Below, piece by piece: positions 17,437 through 26,805 of a DNA stretch of 49,352 nucleotides. A model generated the notes under the pieces. It was not told the DNA's origin. It worked only from the letters and a program-made list of their open reading frames with translations, and searched no databases. Each line of letters opens with the position of its first letter. Positions within the stretch are counted from its first letter, which is position 1. The position numbers were made by a program, and so were the translations under genes. Source of the stretch: Pandoraea sp. (GTDB lineage Bacteria > Pseudomonadota > Gammaproteobacteria > Burkholderiales > Burkholderiaceae); contig NZ_SCSK01000028.1 in assembly GCF_004297875.1 (NCBI RefSeq), positions 1 through 49,352 on the forward strand, written 5' to 3'.

Positions 17437-17922
17437 CAGTAAATTGGCCGGCGAGCGATCGTTCACCGGCCAAGTTTCTGCTACTCATCTATACACTCTG
17501 GCCGACTTTCGAAAGGTGGCTTTGTACCAAGCAATAAACCTTCCTTCCGCAATGCGACTCCCCGCTCCGGTGGCTATACAAGTTTCGAACGCATGGTCAG
17601 CTTCTGGTGCTCACGTGTATCCTGGTTCTCAGGGTTAAGTCTCAACGGCATTTAACATGACCGTTGCATTCGAGCATCGATATACCCAAGGTGTCGCACC
17701 GGGATGCTGCCTGACGCAGCGCCGGCATACGATCTCGTTGGACTATCAGTTAGACAAATTGCCCACTCGCAAACGGACCGTCGCAGGGCCTCACCGCGCT
17801 GGCAGTGTGTCGGTTCGTGCATGGCGGTACCAACGCGGGCGGGCCGGCCGCTCACTTGGCATAAGCCAAAGCTCTGGCTATCTGGCATGTGTATGCCGGT
17901 GCGCTGTGAATGCACTCGCTTG
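17437..17922. other. Gap with a 30-bp palindrome, no gene
   Basis: Between the recombinase and the outer-membrane lipoprotein gene I see no coding frame that looks real. The only clear structure is the palindrome at 17444-17473, listed separately. Confidence 0.4.
17444..17473. repeat. 30-bp near-perfect palindrome after the recombinase gene
   Basis: TTGGCCGG (17444-17451) and CCGGCCAA (17466-17473) flank a centre that is itself almost self-complementary around CGATCG; only two symmetrical pairs deviate. It begins eight bases after the recombinase stop. It could be its terminator (only GTTTC follows), a recombination site or a regulator site. Confidence 0.6.
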
Positions 17923-19383
17923 CTAGTTGGTGGCGACCGACCCGGATTTTCGAACTTGCCAGCCGCCACCAAGTGCCTTGAAGACTGCGACCGCAGCACG
18001 CGCTGATCCTGTCTGGGCCTGCGCCCGTGCATCCGACGCTTCAAGTACCGTTTCGTCGGCATGGAGTACATCGATCAAACTTGCAGCGCCGTTCTGATAG
18101 GCAGTCGATGAGGAGTCTCGCGCTCGAGCAAGCGATGTCTCACCTTGGGCCAACGTGACGGTCTCTTCCTCGTTGTTGATCAATGCGGAGAAGCTGTTCT
18201 CGACATCCTCGGTCGCACGAAGGACCGCTTGCCGATATGCCGCCAAGGCTTCCGCATCCCGTCCCTTGGCCAGTTTGATCTGCGCGTTGATGCGACCGAA
18301 GTCGAACAGGCGCCAACGCAGGCCTAGCACGCCGGCCGCCTGGTTTGCTCCACTGGTAAATAGATTGCCGGTCGAGACCGCCGTGGCGCTGCCTAGCAGT
18401 CCGCTGAGTGAGAATGTCGGGTAATACTCGGAGATGGCTTCGCCGATTCTTGCATTGGCCGCGGCGAGATGCCGCTCGGCGACAATGAGGTCGGGCCGCC
18501 GCTGGAGCAGGTCCGCAGGAGAGCCAAGGGATGCAAACTTCGGTGTAGCAGGTATTGGTGCAACCTTCGCCAGCTCGGCCCGGTGGGTGCCCGGTGGAGA
18601 GCCAAGCATCACATCCAGCGCGTTCATTGCCGCGTCGAGCTTGATTTTGAGAACCGGCACCGTGGCCCGAACCCGGGCGAGTTCGCCTTCGGTTTGCCGG
18701 ACCTGGTATTCAGCGGCGAGGCCGCGACCGTAAAGCAAGCGGACTTTTGCCAACAATTCTTGCTCGACTCTGACCTGCCGCCGCGCGATTACAAGACGGC
18801 TCTGCAGACCGCGAACACTGATGTAGATATCCGCGGTCTGGGCGGCAACTTCCAGGCGTGTGGCCTCGGCGCCCGCTTCCGATGCCTGATAGTCGGCTAG
18901 CGCCGCTTCGCGTGCGCGCCGCAGTCCCCCGAAGATATCTATTTCCCAACTGGCATCCAGGTCGGCTGCGTAGGCGGTGCCCCATCGATCATAGTTGGGC
19001 GTGGCGTTGAGCAGTCTCCCCAACGGGGTTTCGGTCGACTGATATGCCCGGGCGGCCGAGCTGCTGATGGTGCCGGAGGGAAGCAGCGAGGCATTTGACG
19101 CACCAAGAGCGGCACGCGCCTGCGTGACGCGGGCTGCGGCTTGTGCCAAATCCAGGTTCTGCTCAAGAGCCAGCGATACGAAATGCGTCAGGAGTGGATC
19201 GTTGAAACCCTCCCACCATTTCGAGAGATTGACCGTGGCGGCAGCATGTTGTTGTCCGACCGCCGCCTGCTCCATGTAGTGATGCGGAAGCGGAACCTCA
19301 GGTCGATGGTAATCGGGACCGACCGCACAACCAGCCATGGCACTGGCACACAGTAAAAGGGCGAGAGTGCGGCGAGGGGGCAT
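17923..19383 (-). CDS. RND efflux outer-membrane lipoprotein (OprM/NodT family)
   Basis: Trimeric outer-membrane exit duct of an RND efflux pump. It has a lipobox AMAGC (Cys19) followed by AVGPDYHRPE, the typical N-terminus of this family, and the two repeats of the TolC-type fold (AARVTQARAALGA early, RATEDVENSFSAL late; RRPDLIVAERHLAAANARIGEA marks the second half). Length 486 aa is normal. I start at the ATG at 19383 because the signal peptide begins there. It is divergent from the TetR gene and shares an operator sequence with the adaptor-pump operon 1.8 kb away. Confidence 0.93.
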   Translation of the reverse strand: MPPRRTLALLLCASAMAGCAVGPDYHRPEVPLPHHYMEQAAVGQQHAAATVNLSKWWEGFNDPLLTHFVSLALEQNLDLAQAAARVTQARAALGASNASLLPSGTISSSAARAYQSTETPLGRLLNATPNYDRWGTAYAADLDASWEIDIFGGLRRAREAALADYQASEAGAEATRLEVAAQTADIYISVRGLQSRLVIARRQVRVEQELLAKVRLLYGRGLAAEYQVRQTEGELARVRATVPVLKIKLDAAMNALDVMLGSPPGTHRAELAKVAPIPATPKFASLGSPADLLQRRPDLIVAERHLAAANARIGEAISEYYPTFSLSGLLGSATAVSTGNLFTSGANQAAGVLGLRWRLFDFGRINAQIKLAKGRDAEALAAYRQAVLRATEDVENSFSALINNEEETVTLAQGETSLARARDSSSTAYQNGAASLIDVLHADETVLEASDARAQAQTGSARAAVAVFKALGGGWQVRKSGSVATN

Positions 19384-19409
19384 GGAGATTTTCCGGGCGG
19401 GGATCAAAG

Positions 19410-19444
19410 TGTGACTATAATACATTTTGGTCACTTGTTGTCAA
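19410..19444 (-). promoter_or_regulatory. Promoter of the outer-membrane gene with TetR-type operator
   Basis: On the minus strand TTGACA (19439-19444) and TATTAT (19417-19422) form a good sigma-70 promoter with a 16-base spacer. The arms TGTGAC (19410-19415) and GGTCAC (19429-19434) form an operator overlapping the -10 and spacer. The same two arms, 19 bases apart start to start, recur at 20109-20134. Confidence 0.75.
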
Positions 19445-19472
19445 GGCTTCTCCGTCGCGGTAAGCTCATCAT

Positions 19473-20090
19473 ATGAACAAGACCACTTCATCGGCCCCTC
19501 AATTGCGGGGACCCTCGGACCATGATGTCCGCACACAGATCGTCGAAGCCGCCACGGAACACTTCAGCCATTTCGGTTACGAGAAGACGACTGTTTCCGA
19601 TCTGGCCAAAGCTATCGGCTTTTCCAAGGCCTATATCTATAAGTTCTTCGACTCCAAGCAGGCAATTGGGGAGGTGATCTGTTCCAATTGTCTGAGTGAG
19701 GTCATGAAAGCGGTGGACGAGGCCGTATCCGCGGCGCCTACCGCGTCTGAGCGGCTGCGTCAAACGTTTAGAGCTTTGGTGGAGGCGGGCAGTAACTTAT
19801 TTTTTCAAGAGCGCAAGCTCTTCGATATTGCCGCGGCGGCAGCCAGTGGGCCATGGTCCTCTGCGCGTGCTCATGAAGATCATGTCAGACAACTTATTGC
19901 GCGAATCATTCTCGAAGGCCGCCATTCAGGCGAATTCGAGCGCAAAACCCCTCTAGATGAGATCACCAATGCCATCTATTTGGTCATGCGCCCTTACGTC
20001 AATCCGTTGCTGCTCCAATACAATCTCGATCTCGCCACCGACGCCACGGCTCAACTTTCCGGACTGATCCTACGCAGTTTGGCGCCGTGA
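19473..20090 (+). CDS. TetR-family repressor of the RND efflux genes
   Basis: A 205-residue TetR regulator. The DNA-binding domain is residues ~18-65 (IVEAATEHFSHFGYEKTTVSDLAKAIGFSKAYIYKFF by blocks: HFGYEKTTV then GFSKAYIYKFF), followed by a helical ligand-binding domain. It sits between the divergent outer-membrane gene and the adaptor-pump operon, and one operator sequence occurs in both promoters, so it very likely represses both and itself, being released by a pump substrate. Confidence 0.9.
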   Translation: MNKTTSSAPQLRGPSDHDVRTQIVEAATEHFSHFGYEKTTVSDLAKAIGFSKAYIYKFFDSKQAIGEVICSNCLSEVMKAVDEAVSAAPTASERLRQTFRALVEAGSNLFFQERKLFDIAAAAASGPWSSARAHEDHVRQLIARIILEGRHSGEFERKTPLDEITNAIYLVMRPYVNPLLLQYNLDLATDATAQLSGLILRSLAP

Positions 20091-20108
20091 TCTAGATAAA
20101 TTGTTGAA

Positions 20109-20145
20109 TGTGACTATTGACTAAAATGGTCACATGAATAAGAAT
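20109..20145 (+). promoter_or_regulatory. Second copy of the TetR operator, promoter of the adaptor-pump operon
   Basis: TGTGAC (20109-20114) and GGTCAC (20128-20133, followed by A) repeat the operator at 19410-19434 with identical spacing. A possible -35 TTGACT (20117-20122) lies inside it and a weak -10 TAAGAA/TAAGAAT is at about 20139. Confidence 0.7.
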
Positions 20146-20147
20146 GA

Positions 20148-20173
20148 AGGTCCTGCCTTGGGAGGAAGGACCT
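20148..20173 (+). promoter_or_regulatory. Hairpin that can enclose the adaptor RBS
   Basis: AGGTCCT (20148-20154) can pair with AGGACCT (20167-20173). The 12-base loop contains GGGAGGA and the 3' arm abuts the ATG at 20175, so the ribosome binding site would be in or beside the hairpin. May tune translation of the adaptor. Confidence 0.4.
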
Positions 20174-20174
20174 C

Positions 20175-21308
20175 ATGCGTCGCCGCCGAATTGCGTCATC
20201 CGTCATATGCCTCTTGCCACTTGCCTTGACGGCTTGCGGCAACAAACACATTTCCGATCCGCGCACCGAGACTTCGGTTGTGGGGGCGGCGCTCGTCACG
20301 GCGGCCCCGACTGTCTCTCTGTCGTTCACCGGCGTCGTAGGTGCTCGGGTTGTCAGCGACCAGGGCTTTCGTGTTTCGGGCAAGTTGCTGCAACGTCTTG
20401 TCGACACAGGGCAGACGGTCAAACGTGGCCAAGTGCTTATGCGCATCGATCCGATCGATCTGCGGTTGGATGCGCACGCACTGAGCGAATCGGTCGCCGC
20501 GGCCCGCGCGCGGGCGAAGCAGACCGCTCACGACGAAGCCCGCTATCGCGGCCTAGTGGCCGCCGGCGCGGTGTCTGCGTCGGCCTATGATCAAATCAAG
20601 GCAGCGGCCGATTCTGCCCAGGCACAACTCGCCGCTGTCGAAGCTCAGGCCGATGTGGCGAAAAACGCGGCCAATTACGCGGTGCTACGAGCTGATGCCG
20701 ACGGCGTCGTGGTGGACACGCGAGCCGAACCCGGTCAAGTGGTCAGCGCGGGACAAGTCGTGGTGCGCCTAGCACACGCGGGGCCTCGCGAAGCGATTGT
20801 CGACTTGCCTGAAACGCTGCGTCCGATCATCGGATCCACGGCCGACGCAACGCTATACGGCCGAGATCGGCTAACCGTACCTGCGAGGCTGCGACAACTC
20901 TCCGATGCTGCAGACCCCCTGACGCGCACCTATGAAGCGCGGTACGTTCTCACGGGCGCGTTGGCCAAGGCGCCGCTTGGCGCAACCGTCACCATCCGGA
21001 TACCGGAACACCAAAATGCCGTGCAAGCCGACATGCAGGTACCGATAGGCGCCGTCTTCGATCCGGGCCACGGCCCGGGCGTCTGGACAATAACGGGCCA
21101 TCCTGCGCACGTCGCTTGGCGTCCTGTCAAAGTACTCGGCCTAACCGACGGTACCGCGCGTATTGAAAGCACTGCGGGAGGCCTGAAGATAGGTGATCAG
21201 GTCGTGGCACTCGGTGCCCAGCTGCTGCACAACGGCGAAGAGATTCGGCCCATACCTCTCACGACGAATACGTCCGCGATCGTGGAACGCGGAGGGCTGC
21301 TGCAATGA
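20175..21308 (+). CDS. RND efflux periplasmic adaptor (membrane fusion lipoprotein)
   Basis: Links the inner-membrane pump to the outer-membrane duct. It has a lipobox LTAC with Cys21, then the biotinyl-lipoyl half-motifs (SGKLLQRLVDTGQTVKRGQ and ADADGVVVDTRAEPGQVVSAGQ), an alpha-helical hairpin (about residues 100-160) and beta-barrel domains. Length 377 aa. It overlaps the pump gene by 4 bases (ATGA), so the two are translationally coupled. The RBS GGAGGAAGGA is very strong. Confidence 0.93.
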   Translation: MRRRRIASSVICLLPLALTACGNKHISDPRTETSVVGAALVTAAPTVSLSFTGVVGARVVSDQGFRVSGKLLQRLVDTGQTVKRGQVLMRIDPIDLRLDAHALSESVAAARARAKQTAHDEARYRGLVAAGAVSASAYDQIKAAADSAQAQLAAVEAQADVAKNAANYAVLRADADGVVVDTRAEPGQVVSAGQVVVRLAHAGPREAIVDLPETLRPIIGSTADATLYGRDRLTVPARLRQLSDAADPLTRTYEARYVLTGALAKAPLGATVTIRIPEHQNAVQADMQVPIGAVFDPGHGPGVWTITGHPAHVAWRPVKVLGLTDGTARIESTAGGLKIGDQVVALGAQLLHNGEEIRPIPLTTNTSAIVERGGLLQ

Positions 21309-24300
21309 GCGGCTTCAACCTCTCGGCGCTCGCGGTCCGCGAACGTTCCATCACGCTGTTCCTGATCATCCTGATCTCGGTGGCGGGCGTCATCGCCTTC
21401 CTCAAACTGGGTCGTGCCGAAGACCCACCGTTCACGGTCAAGCAGATGACGATCATCACCGCATGGCCGGGGGCGACGGCGCAGGAGATGCAGAACCAAG
21501 TCGCTGATCCAATTGAGAAGCGCATGCAGGAGCTGCGCTGGTACGACCACACGGAGACGTATACGCGCCCCGGCCTGGCCTTCACCCTGTTGGAGTTGCG
21601 CGACGATACGCCGCCATCGGACGTGCCGGAGCAGTTCTACCAGGCGCGCAAGAAGATCCACGACGAATCCGCGTACCTGCCGGCTGGCGTCATCGGCCCG
21701 ATGGTGAACGACGAGTATTCGGATGTGACCTTTGCGCTGTTCGCCTTGCAAGCCCCGGGTGAGCCACAGCGGTTACTGGTCCGTGAGGCGGAGGTTCTGC
21801 GTCAAGACCTGTTGCGCGTCTCGGGCGTCAAGAAGGTCAACATCATCGGCGAGCGCCCCGAACGCATTTTCGTGTCCTTCTCCCATGACCGCCTGGCGAC
21901 ACTGGGCGTCACGCCGCAGGATATTTTCGCCGCGCTCAACCACCAGAACCTCCTTTCCCCAGCGGGATCGATCGACACCAAGGGGCCGCAAGTCTTCATT
22001 CGTCTGGATGGCGCCGTCGACAAGTTGCAGCAGATCCGCGACACACCGATCGTTGCCCATGGACGCACGTTCAAACTGTCGGACGTCGCGCAGGTGAAGC
22101 GTGGTTACGAAGATCCTCCGACTTTTCTGGTCCGCAACGATGGCAAGCCAGCGCTGCTGCTGGGCATCGTCATGCGTGACGGCTGGAACGGCCTGAAGCT
22201 GGGTAAGGCGTTGGACAAGGAAGCCGCCAAGATCAACGCCGGATTGCCCCTGGGTGTGAGCCTGACCAAGGTGACCGACCAGTCCGTCAATATCAAGTCG
22301 GCAACTAACGAATTCATGCTCAAGTTCTTCGTCGCCCTGCTCGTGGTGATGGTCGTGTGTTTCCTGAGCATGGGCTGGCGTGTCGGCGTCGTGGTCGCCG
22401 CTGCCGTCCCGCTGACGCTAGCCGGTGTGTTCGTCGTCATGGCGGCCACGGGGAAGAACTTCGACCGCATCACCCTCGGGTCGCTGATCCTCGCCCTGGG
22501 CCTGCTCGTCGACGACGCCATCATCGCCATCGAGATGATGGTCGTGAAAATGGAGGAAGGCTTCACCCGGGTGCATGCGTGCGCCTACGCGTGGAGCCAC
22601 ACGGCCGCACCGATGCTGGCCGGCACCCTGGTCACGACCGTGGGCTTCCTGCCCAACGGCTTTGCCCGGTCTACCGCGGGCGAATACACGCACAACATGT
22701 TCTGGATCGTGGGCATTGCCCTGATCACCTCCTGGATCGTCGCTGTGGCCTTCACGCCGTACCTCGGCGTGAAGTTGCTCCCGGAAATGCCGAGGATCGA
22801 GGGCGGCGAGAAGACCATCTACGACACGCCGAACTACAACCGCTTCCGTCGCGTGTTAGGTCGGGTCATCCGGCGCAAGTGGCTGGTCGCGGGCATCGTG
22901 GTCGGAGCGCTGCTGCTCGCCGGCCTTGGCATGAGCGTGGTGAAGAAGCAGTTCTTCCCGACGTCCGACCGACCGGAGGTCCTGGTCGAGGTACAGATGC
23001 CCTACGGGTCCTCCATCGAGCAGACAAGCGTTGCGACGTCCAAGGTCGAAGCCTGGCTGGCCAAGCAGAAGGAAGCGAAGATCGTCACGTCGTACATCGG
23101 ACAGGGTGCGCCGCGGTTCTATCTCGCCATGCCGCCCGAACTGCCCGACCCGTCCTTCGCAAAGATCGTGATCCGGACGGACAACGCGGAAGAACGCGAT
23201 GCCCTCAAAGTCCGGCTGCGCCAGGCCATCGCCCACGGCCTCGTACCGGAAGCGCAGGTGCGTGTGACCCAACTGGTGTTCGGTCCGCCTTCGCCGTATC
23301 CTGTGGCATTCCGCGTGATGGGGCCGGACCTGGACAAGATTCGCGCGATCGCCGCGCAGGTCAAGGCGGTCATGCGCGCTAGTCCGATGATGCGTACCGT
23401 CAATACCGACTGGGGATCGCGCGTTCCCACTCTGCATATCAGCTTGAATCAGGATCGGCTGCAGGCCGTGGGGTTGAGCTCGAGTGCGGTCGCCCAGCAA
23501 CTCCAGTTCCTGTTGACCGGCGTCCCCGTCACCGCGGTCCGCGAGGACATTCGTTCGGTGCAAGTGGTAGCGCGCGCGGCGGGCGGTATCCGCCTGGATC
23601 CGGCGAAGATCAACGGTTTCACGCTGGTGGGATCAGCTGGGCAGCGCGTTTCGCTCTCGCAGGTCGGAACCGTGAGTGTACGGATGGAAGATCCCATTCT
23701 TCGTCGCCGTGACCGCACGCCGACCATCACCGTGCGTGGCGACATCGCGACCGGGTTGCAACCGCCAGATGTGTCCACGGCCATTCTGAAACAACTGAAG
23801 CCGATCATCGCCAAGCTGCCCGATGGCTATCGCATCGAAGAGGGAGGCGCCATCGAGCAGTCCCACAAGGCGACTGCCGCCATCGTACCGCTCCTTCCGA
23901 TCATGATCGCGGCCACGCTCCTGATCATAATCCTGCAGGTGCGCTCGATGGCCACCATGATGATGGTATTCGCTACCAGTCCGCTCGGCTTGATCGGGGT
24001 GGTGCCGACCCTGCTGCTGTTCAACCAACCGTTCGGCATCAATGCGCTGGTAGGTCTGATTGCGCTTTCGGGCATCGTGATGCGCAACACTCTGATCCTC
24101 GTCGGGCAAATCAAGCACAACACTGAAGAAGGACTGGCGCCCTTCGATGCCGTGGTCGAGGCGACGGTGCAGCGTGCGCGGCCGGTGATCCTGACCGCCT
24201 TGGCCGCGATCTTCGCTTTCATCCCGCTGACCCATTCGGTGTTCTGGGGAACCCTTGCTTACACGCTGATCGGCGGCACCTTCGCCGGGACGATTCTGAC

Positions 24301-24367
24301 CCTGGTGTTTTTGCCGGCCATGTATTCCATCTGGTTCAAGATCCGACCTCCGCTACAGCCTAGTTGA
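21305..24367 (+). CDS. RND efflux pump, inner-membrane permease
   Basis: A 1020-residue proton-driven antiporter of the AcrB/HAE-1 superfamily, the drug-binding part of the tripartite pump. Twelve membrane helices in the usual 1+5+1+5 arrangement can be followed, two large periplasmic loops lie between, and the proton-relay aspartates are visible in LGLLVDDAIIAIE. The start ERSITLFLIILISVAGVIAF and GRAEDPPFTVKQM place it near the TriC/MexK/VexF-like branch rather than AcrB itself. Substrate not predictable from sequence. Confidence 0.94.
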   Translation: MSGFNLSALAVRERSITLFLIILISVAGVIAFLKLGRAEDPPFTVKQMTIITAWPGATAQEMQNQVADPIEKRMQELRWYDHTETYTRPGLAFTLLELRDDTPPSDVPEQFYQARKKIHDESAYLPAGVIGPMVNDEYSDVTFALFALQAPGEPQRLLVREAEVLRQDLLRVSGVKKVNIIGERPERIFVSFSHDRLATLGVTPQDIFAALNHQNLLSPAGSIDTKGPQVFIRLDGAVDKLQQIRDTPIVAHGRTFKLSDVAQVKRGYEDPPTFLVRNDGKPALLLGIVMRDGWNGLKLGKALDKEAAKINAGLPLGVSLTKVTDQSVNIKSATNEFMLKFFVALLVVMVVCFLSMGWRVGVVVAAAVPLTLAGVFVVMAATGKNFDRITLGSLILALGLLVDDAIIAIEMMVVKMEEGFTRVHACAYAWSHTAAPMLAGTLVTTVGFLPNGFARSTAGEYTHNMFWIVGIALITSWIVAVAFTPYLGVKLLPEMPRIEGGEKTIYDTPNYNRFRRVLGRVIRRKWLVAGIVVGALLLAGLGMSVVKKQFFPTSDRPEVLVEVQMPYGSSIEQTSVATSKVEAWLAKQKEAKIVTSYIGQGAPRFYLAMPPELPDPSFAKIVIRTDNAEERDALKVRLRQAIAHGLVPEAQVRVTQLVFGPPSPYPVAFRVMGPDLDKIRAIAAQVKAVMRASPMMRTVNTDWGSRVPTLHISLNQDRLQAVGLSSSAVAQQLQFLLTGVPVTAVREDIRSVQVVARAAGGIRLDPAKINGFTLVGSAGQRVSLSQVGTVSVRMEDPILRRRDRTPTITVRGDIATGLQPPDVSTAILKQLKPIIAKLPDGYRIEEGGAIEQSHKATAAIVPLLPIMIAATLLIIILQVRSMATMMMVFATSPLGLIGVVPTLLLFNQPFGINALVGLIALSGIVMRNTLILVGQIKHNTEEGLAPFDAVVEATVQRARPVILTALAAIFAFIPLTHSVFWGTLAYTLIGGTFAGTILTLVFLPAMYSIWFKIRPPLQPS

Positions 24368-24400
24368 TCCCCAATCTCTCCCATACGGAAAGGAACTGTC

Positions 24401-25207
24401 ATGACGAATTCCAAAGTTGTCGTCGTTACCGGCGTGTCATCGGGCATCGGACGTGCCGCAGCGGTGAAATTTGTCGAGAAAGGTTGCCAGGTATTTGGTA
24501 CGGTGCGCAACACGGCAAAGACACCCGCGATACCTGGTGCCGTACTCATCGAGATGGACATCCGTGACGAAGCGTCCGTTCAAAACGGAATCCAGGCCAT
24601 CATGGCTCAGGCCAAGCGCATCGACGTGCTTGTCAACAGCGCCGGCGTCACCCTGCTGGGGGCGACAGAAGAAACGTCGATTTCCGAAGCCCAGATGCTA
24701 TTCGACACTAACCTCTTTGGCCTCTTGCGCACGACCAAGGCAGTGCTGCCGCACATGCGCAAGCAGCGCTCAGGCCGCATCGTCAATGTCAGCTCAGTGC
24801 TGGGCTTTCTGCCGGCGCCGTATATGGCACTCTATTCTGCATCCAAGCATGCCGTTGAAGGACTGTCCGAGACTCTGGATCACGAGGTGCGTCAATTCGG
24901 CATCCGAGTGGTGCTGGTCGAACCATCCTTTACCAAAACCAACATGGATCTCAACGCACCGCGGACGGCTTCCAGAATCCCTGACTACGAGAAAGAACTC
25001 GGCATCGTTTCCCAAGCAATTGGGAACGCTGTCCAAAAGGCACCTTTGCCTGATGAAGTCGCCGCAACGATTGTCGATGCCGCTTTGGGAGCCTGGAAGA
25101 TGCGTCGTACGCCAAAAGGGGAAGCTTCTCTTCTTGCCAAGCTGCGCCGCTTCATGCCAGCTGGTCCCGTCGAGAAAGGCTTGAGGAAAACGTTTGGACT
25201 CATTTGA
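24401..25207 (+). CDS. Short-chain dehydrogenase/reductase, pump-linked
   Basis: A classical SDR of 268 aa: cofactor motif TGVSSGIG (10-17), VNSAG, the catalytic serine region NVSSVLG and YxxxK at Y145/K149. The lack of an acidic residue after the second strand and VRNTAK instead suggests NADPH. It starts 33 bases after the pump gene with GGAAAGGAAC as RBS and so probably belongs to the efflux operon; it may modify a toxic aldehyde or ketone that the pump also handles (inference). Confidence 0.88.
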   Translation: MTNSKVVVVTGVSSGIGRAAAVKFVEKGCQVFGTVRNTAKTPAIPGAVLIEMDIRDEASVQNGIQAIMAQAKRIDVLVNSAGVTLLGATEETSISEAQMLFDTNLFGLLRTTKAVLPHMRKQRSGRIVNVSSVLGFLPAPYMALYSASKHAVEGLSETLDHEVRQFGIRVVLVEPSFTKTNMDLNAPRTASRIPDYEKELGIVSQAIGNAVQKAPLPDEVAATIVDAALGAWKMRRTPKGEASLLAKLRRFMPAGPVEKGLRKTFGLI

Positions 25208-25496
25208 AATCAATCCCGTCTTCTCGTTATACCGGCAGAAGCCAAATGAGCTTGGTTCTGTGTGTGTTTTTGCGGTGCCCGACACCGCGCCGCATATAAG
25301 ACTTCCGCTTCTCGGTATTGCGAATTTGCAGCGCGCTGATTTCAATGTGGTCTACATGCGGCAAATGGACGTAGCGCTGCTCATCGCTGTGCTGTGTCTC
25401 CCGGCAAATTCGCTGCCCCATCTGTTATCGGGGAAAAAAAGATCGAAGTTGAACGCAGAAGTGATAGGTTGAAAATCCTCGGAGCGCAAGACGTCT

Positions 25497-26042
25497 ATGA
25501 AAAACGATCGGAAATTGTCTCTCTGGGCAAATGAGCAGGCAGATGCAAAGCGGCGCATACGTGAGGGCGGCGGGGCATCGGGCCTCGCTCGAAGGGAGCA
25601 AATTGTCGGCAAGAACGGGCGAGAGATTCTCGACGCCATGATGTCGGGTGAACTGCCGTATCCACCAATGAACGACACGATGAACATGACGTTGTTGGAG
25701 GTGGAATACGGCCGCGCCGTGTTCCAGGGTGTTCCATTGGTGCAACACTATAATCCGCTGGGTACGGTACACGGCGGCTGGTTTGCCACACTTCTAGACT
25801 CAGCGCTTGGCTGCGCAGTGCAAACCACACTTCCGGTAGGGCGCACCTACACCACGGCCGAACTCAGCATTAACATCGTGCGACCTGCATCGCAGCATAC
25901 CGGCCCACTGCGCGCGGCCGCCAAGGTTGTCCACGTGGGGCGGTACATGGTTACTGCAGAGGCTCGCACAGAAGATGAAACGGGCAAACTATACGCGCAC
26001 GCGACGACCACCTGCTTTGTTTTCGATGTGTCGGCCGCTTGA
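25497..26042 (+). CDS. PaaI-family hotdog-fold thioesterase
   Basis: A 181-residue protein with a C-terminal hotdog domain: GTVHGGWFATLLDSALGCA (about 89-107) has the HGG motif and the following aspartate D101 expected of the PaaI/DUF4442 acyl-CoA thioesterase group. The N-terminal 55 residues are charged and not part of the fold. The start is preceded by only weak RBS bases (GGAGCGCAAGACGTCT). It follows the SDR by 289 bases and may be separately transcribed; no specific pathway can be assigned. Confidence 0.82.
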   Translation: MKNDRKLSLWANEQADAKRRIREGGGASGLARREQIVGKNGREILDAMMSGELPYPPMNDTMNMTLLEVEYGRAVFQGVPLVQHYNPLGTVHGGWFATLLDSALGCAVQTTLPVGRTYTTAELSINIVRPASQHTGPLRAAAKVVHVGRYMVTAEARTEDETGKLYAHATTTCFVFDVSAA

Positions 26043-26181
26043 CGTAGCCGTGGCGAAGCCGATCCCATGCTTGCGTCTAGGCGATTGGCAATCGAAAGAA
26101 TAGTCCGGCCTATAGCACTGCCGTCTGCCGCGCCCGGGATTCGGCATTCGACTCAGCGAAATAGCCGCAAACCGATGGAAA

Positions 26182-26778
26182 TCAGGCGAAGGTGATCAAG
26201 TCCTTGAAGATCAGATGGCCCCATTTCTTTCCGCGCGCGTGCACCAGCCATCCACCTTCCGAAAGCTCGCCAAGTTGGATTGGCGCGAAACCGAGCTTTT
26301 CCGCAAGTGCGCCGACCTGCGCCGCGGCACCGTCATTGTCGCTCGCCAGGAACACGACTCTCCTGCCACCGTGTACGGCCGGGTCTTGGCCAAGGACGGC
26401 AGCGACCAGATGATTGAAGCCTTTCACCACGCTGGCTCCGGTGAACTGGGTCGCGACGAAAGCAGAGGACGGGAGCCCGCCCAGTTCTTCAAGCGGAGCC
26501 TGCGTGTTCATCGCGTCGATGACGGTCTTCCCCTTCCAGTCGGGCAGTGCTTTTGCAACCTCTGGATGCGACTCGAAACGGACAGCCAAAAAGATGGTGT
26601 CCGCCTTGACAGCTTCCGCCAGCGTTTTGGGAATGATCGTCGGTCCGATCGCGGCCGCGTCGGCAGCAAAGCTCTCCGGGGCGCGTGTGGTTGCAACAGC
26701 CACTTCAACGCCGGTGCGGGCGAACGCCCTGGCAAGCGCGTGGCCGATCTCGCCGAAGCCAATGATTGAGTAACTCAT
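26182..26778 (-). CDS. NADPH-binding F420-reductase-like Rossmann protein
   Basis: A 198-residue protein with an N-terminal GFGEIG dinucleotide motif (7-12), then ATTRAPES, a KADTIFLAVRFE segment and TVIDAMN, the pattern of the NADPH-dependent F420 reductase-like / 6PGDH-like group. Betaproteobacteria mostly do not use F420, so it probably reduces another substrate. It is last in an operon with two SDR genes (27-base gap), under the divergent LysR regulator. Confidence 0.8.
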   Translation of the reverse strand: MSYSIIGFGEIGHALARAFARTGVEVAVATTRAPESFAADAAAIGPTIIPKTLAEAVKADTIFLAVRFESHPEVAKALPDWKGKTVIDAMNTQAPLEELGGLPSSAFVATQFTGASVVKGFNHLVAAVLGQDPAVHGGRRVVFLASDNDGAAAQVGALAEKLGFAPIQLGELSEGGWLVHARGKKWGHLIFKDLITFA

Positions 26779-26805
26779 ATATTTCTCCTTCGTTTCCCGG
26801 CGCGC

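Noticed and set aside
22357..23382. 341-codon frame inside the RND pump gene
   Set aside because: Shifted frame of a clearly intact 1020-residue pump.
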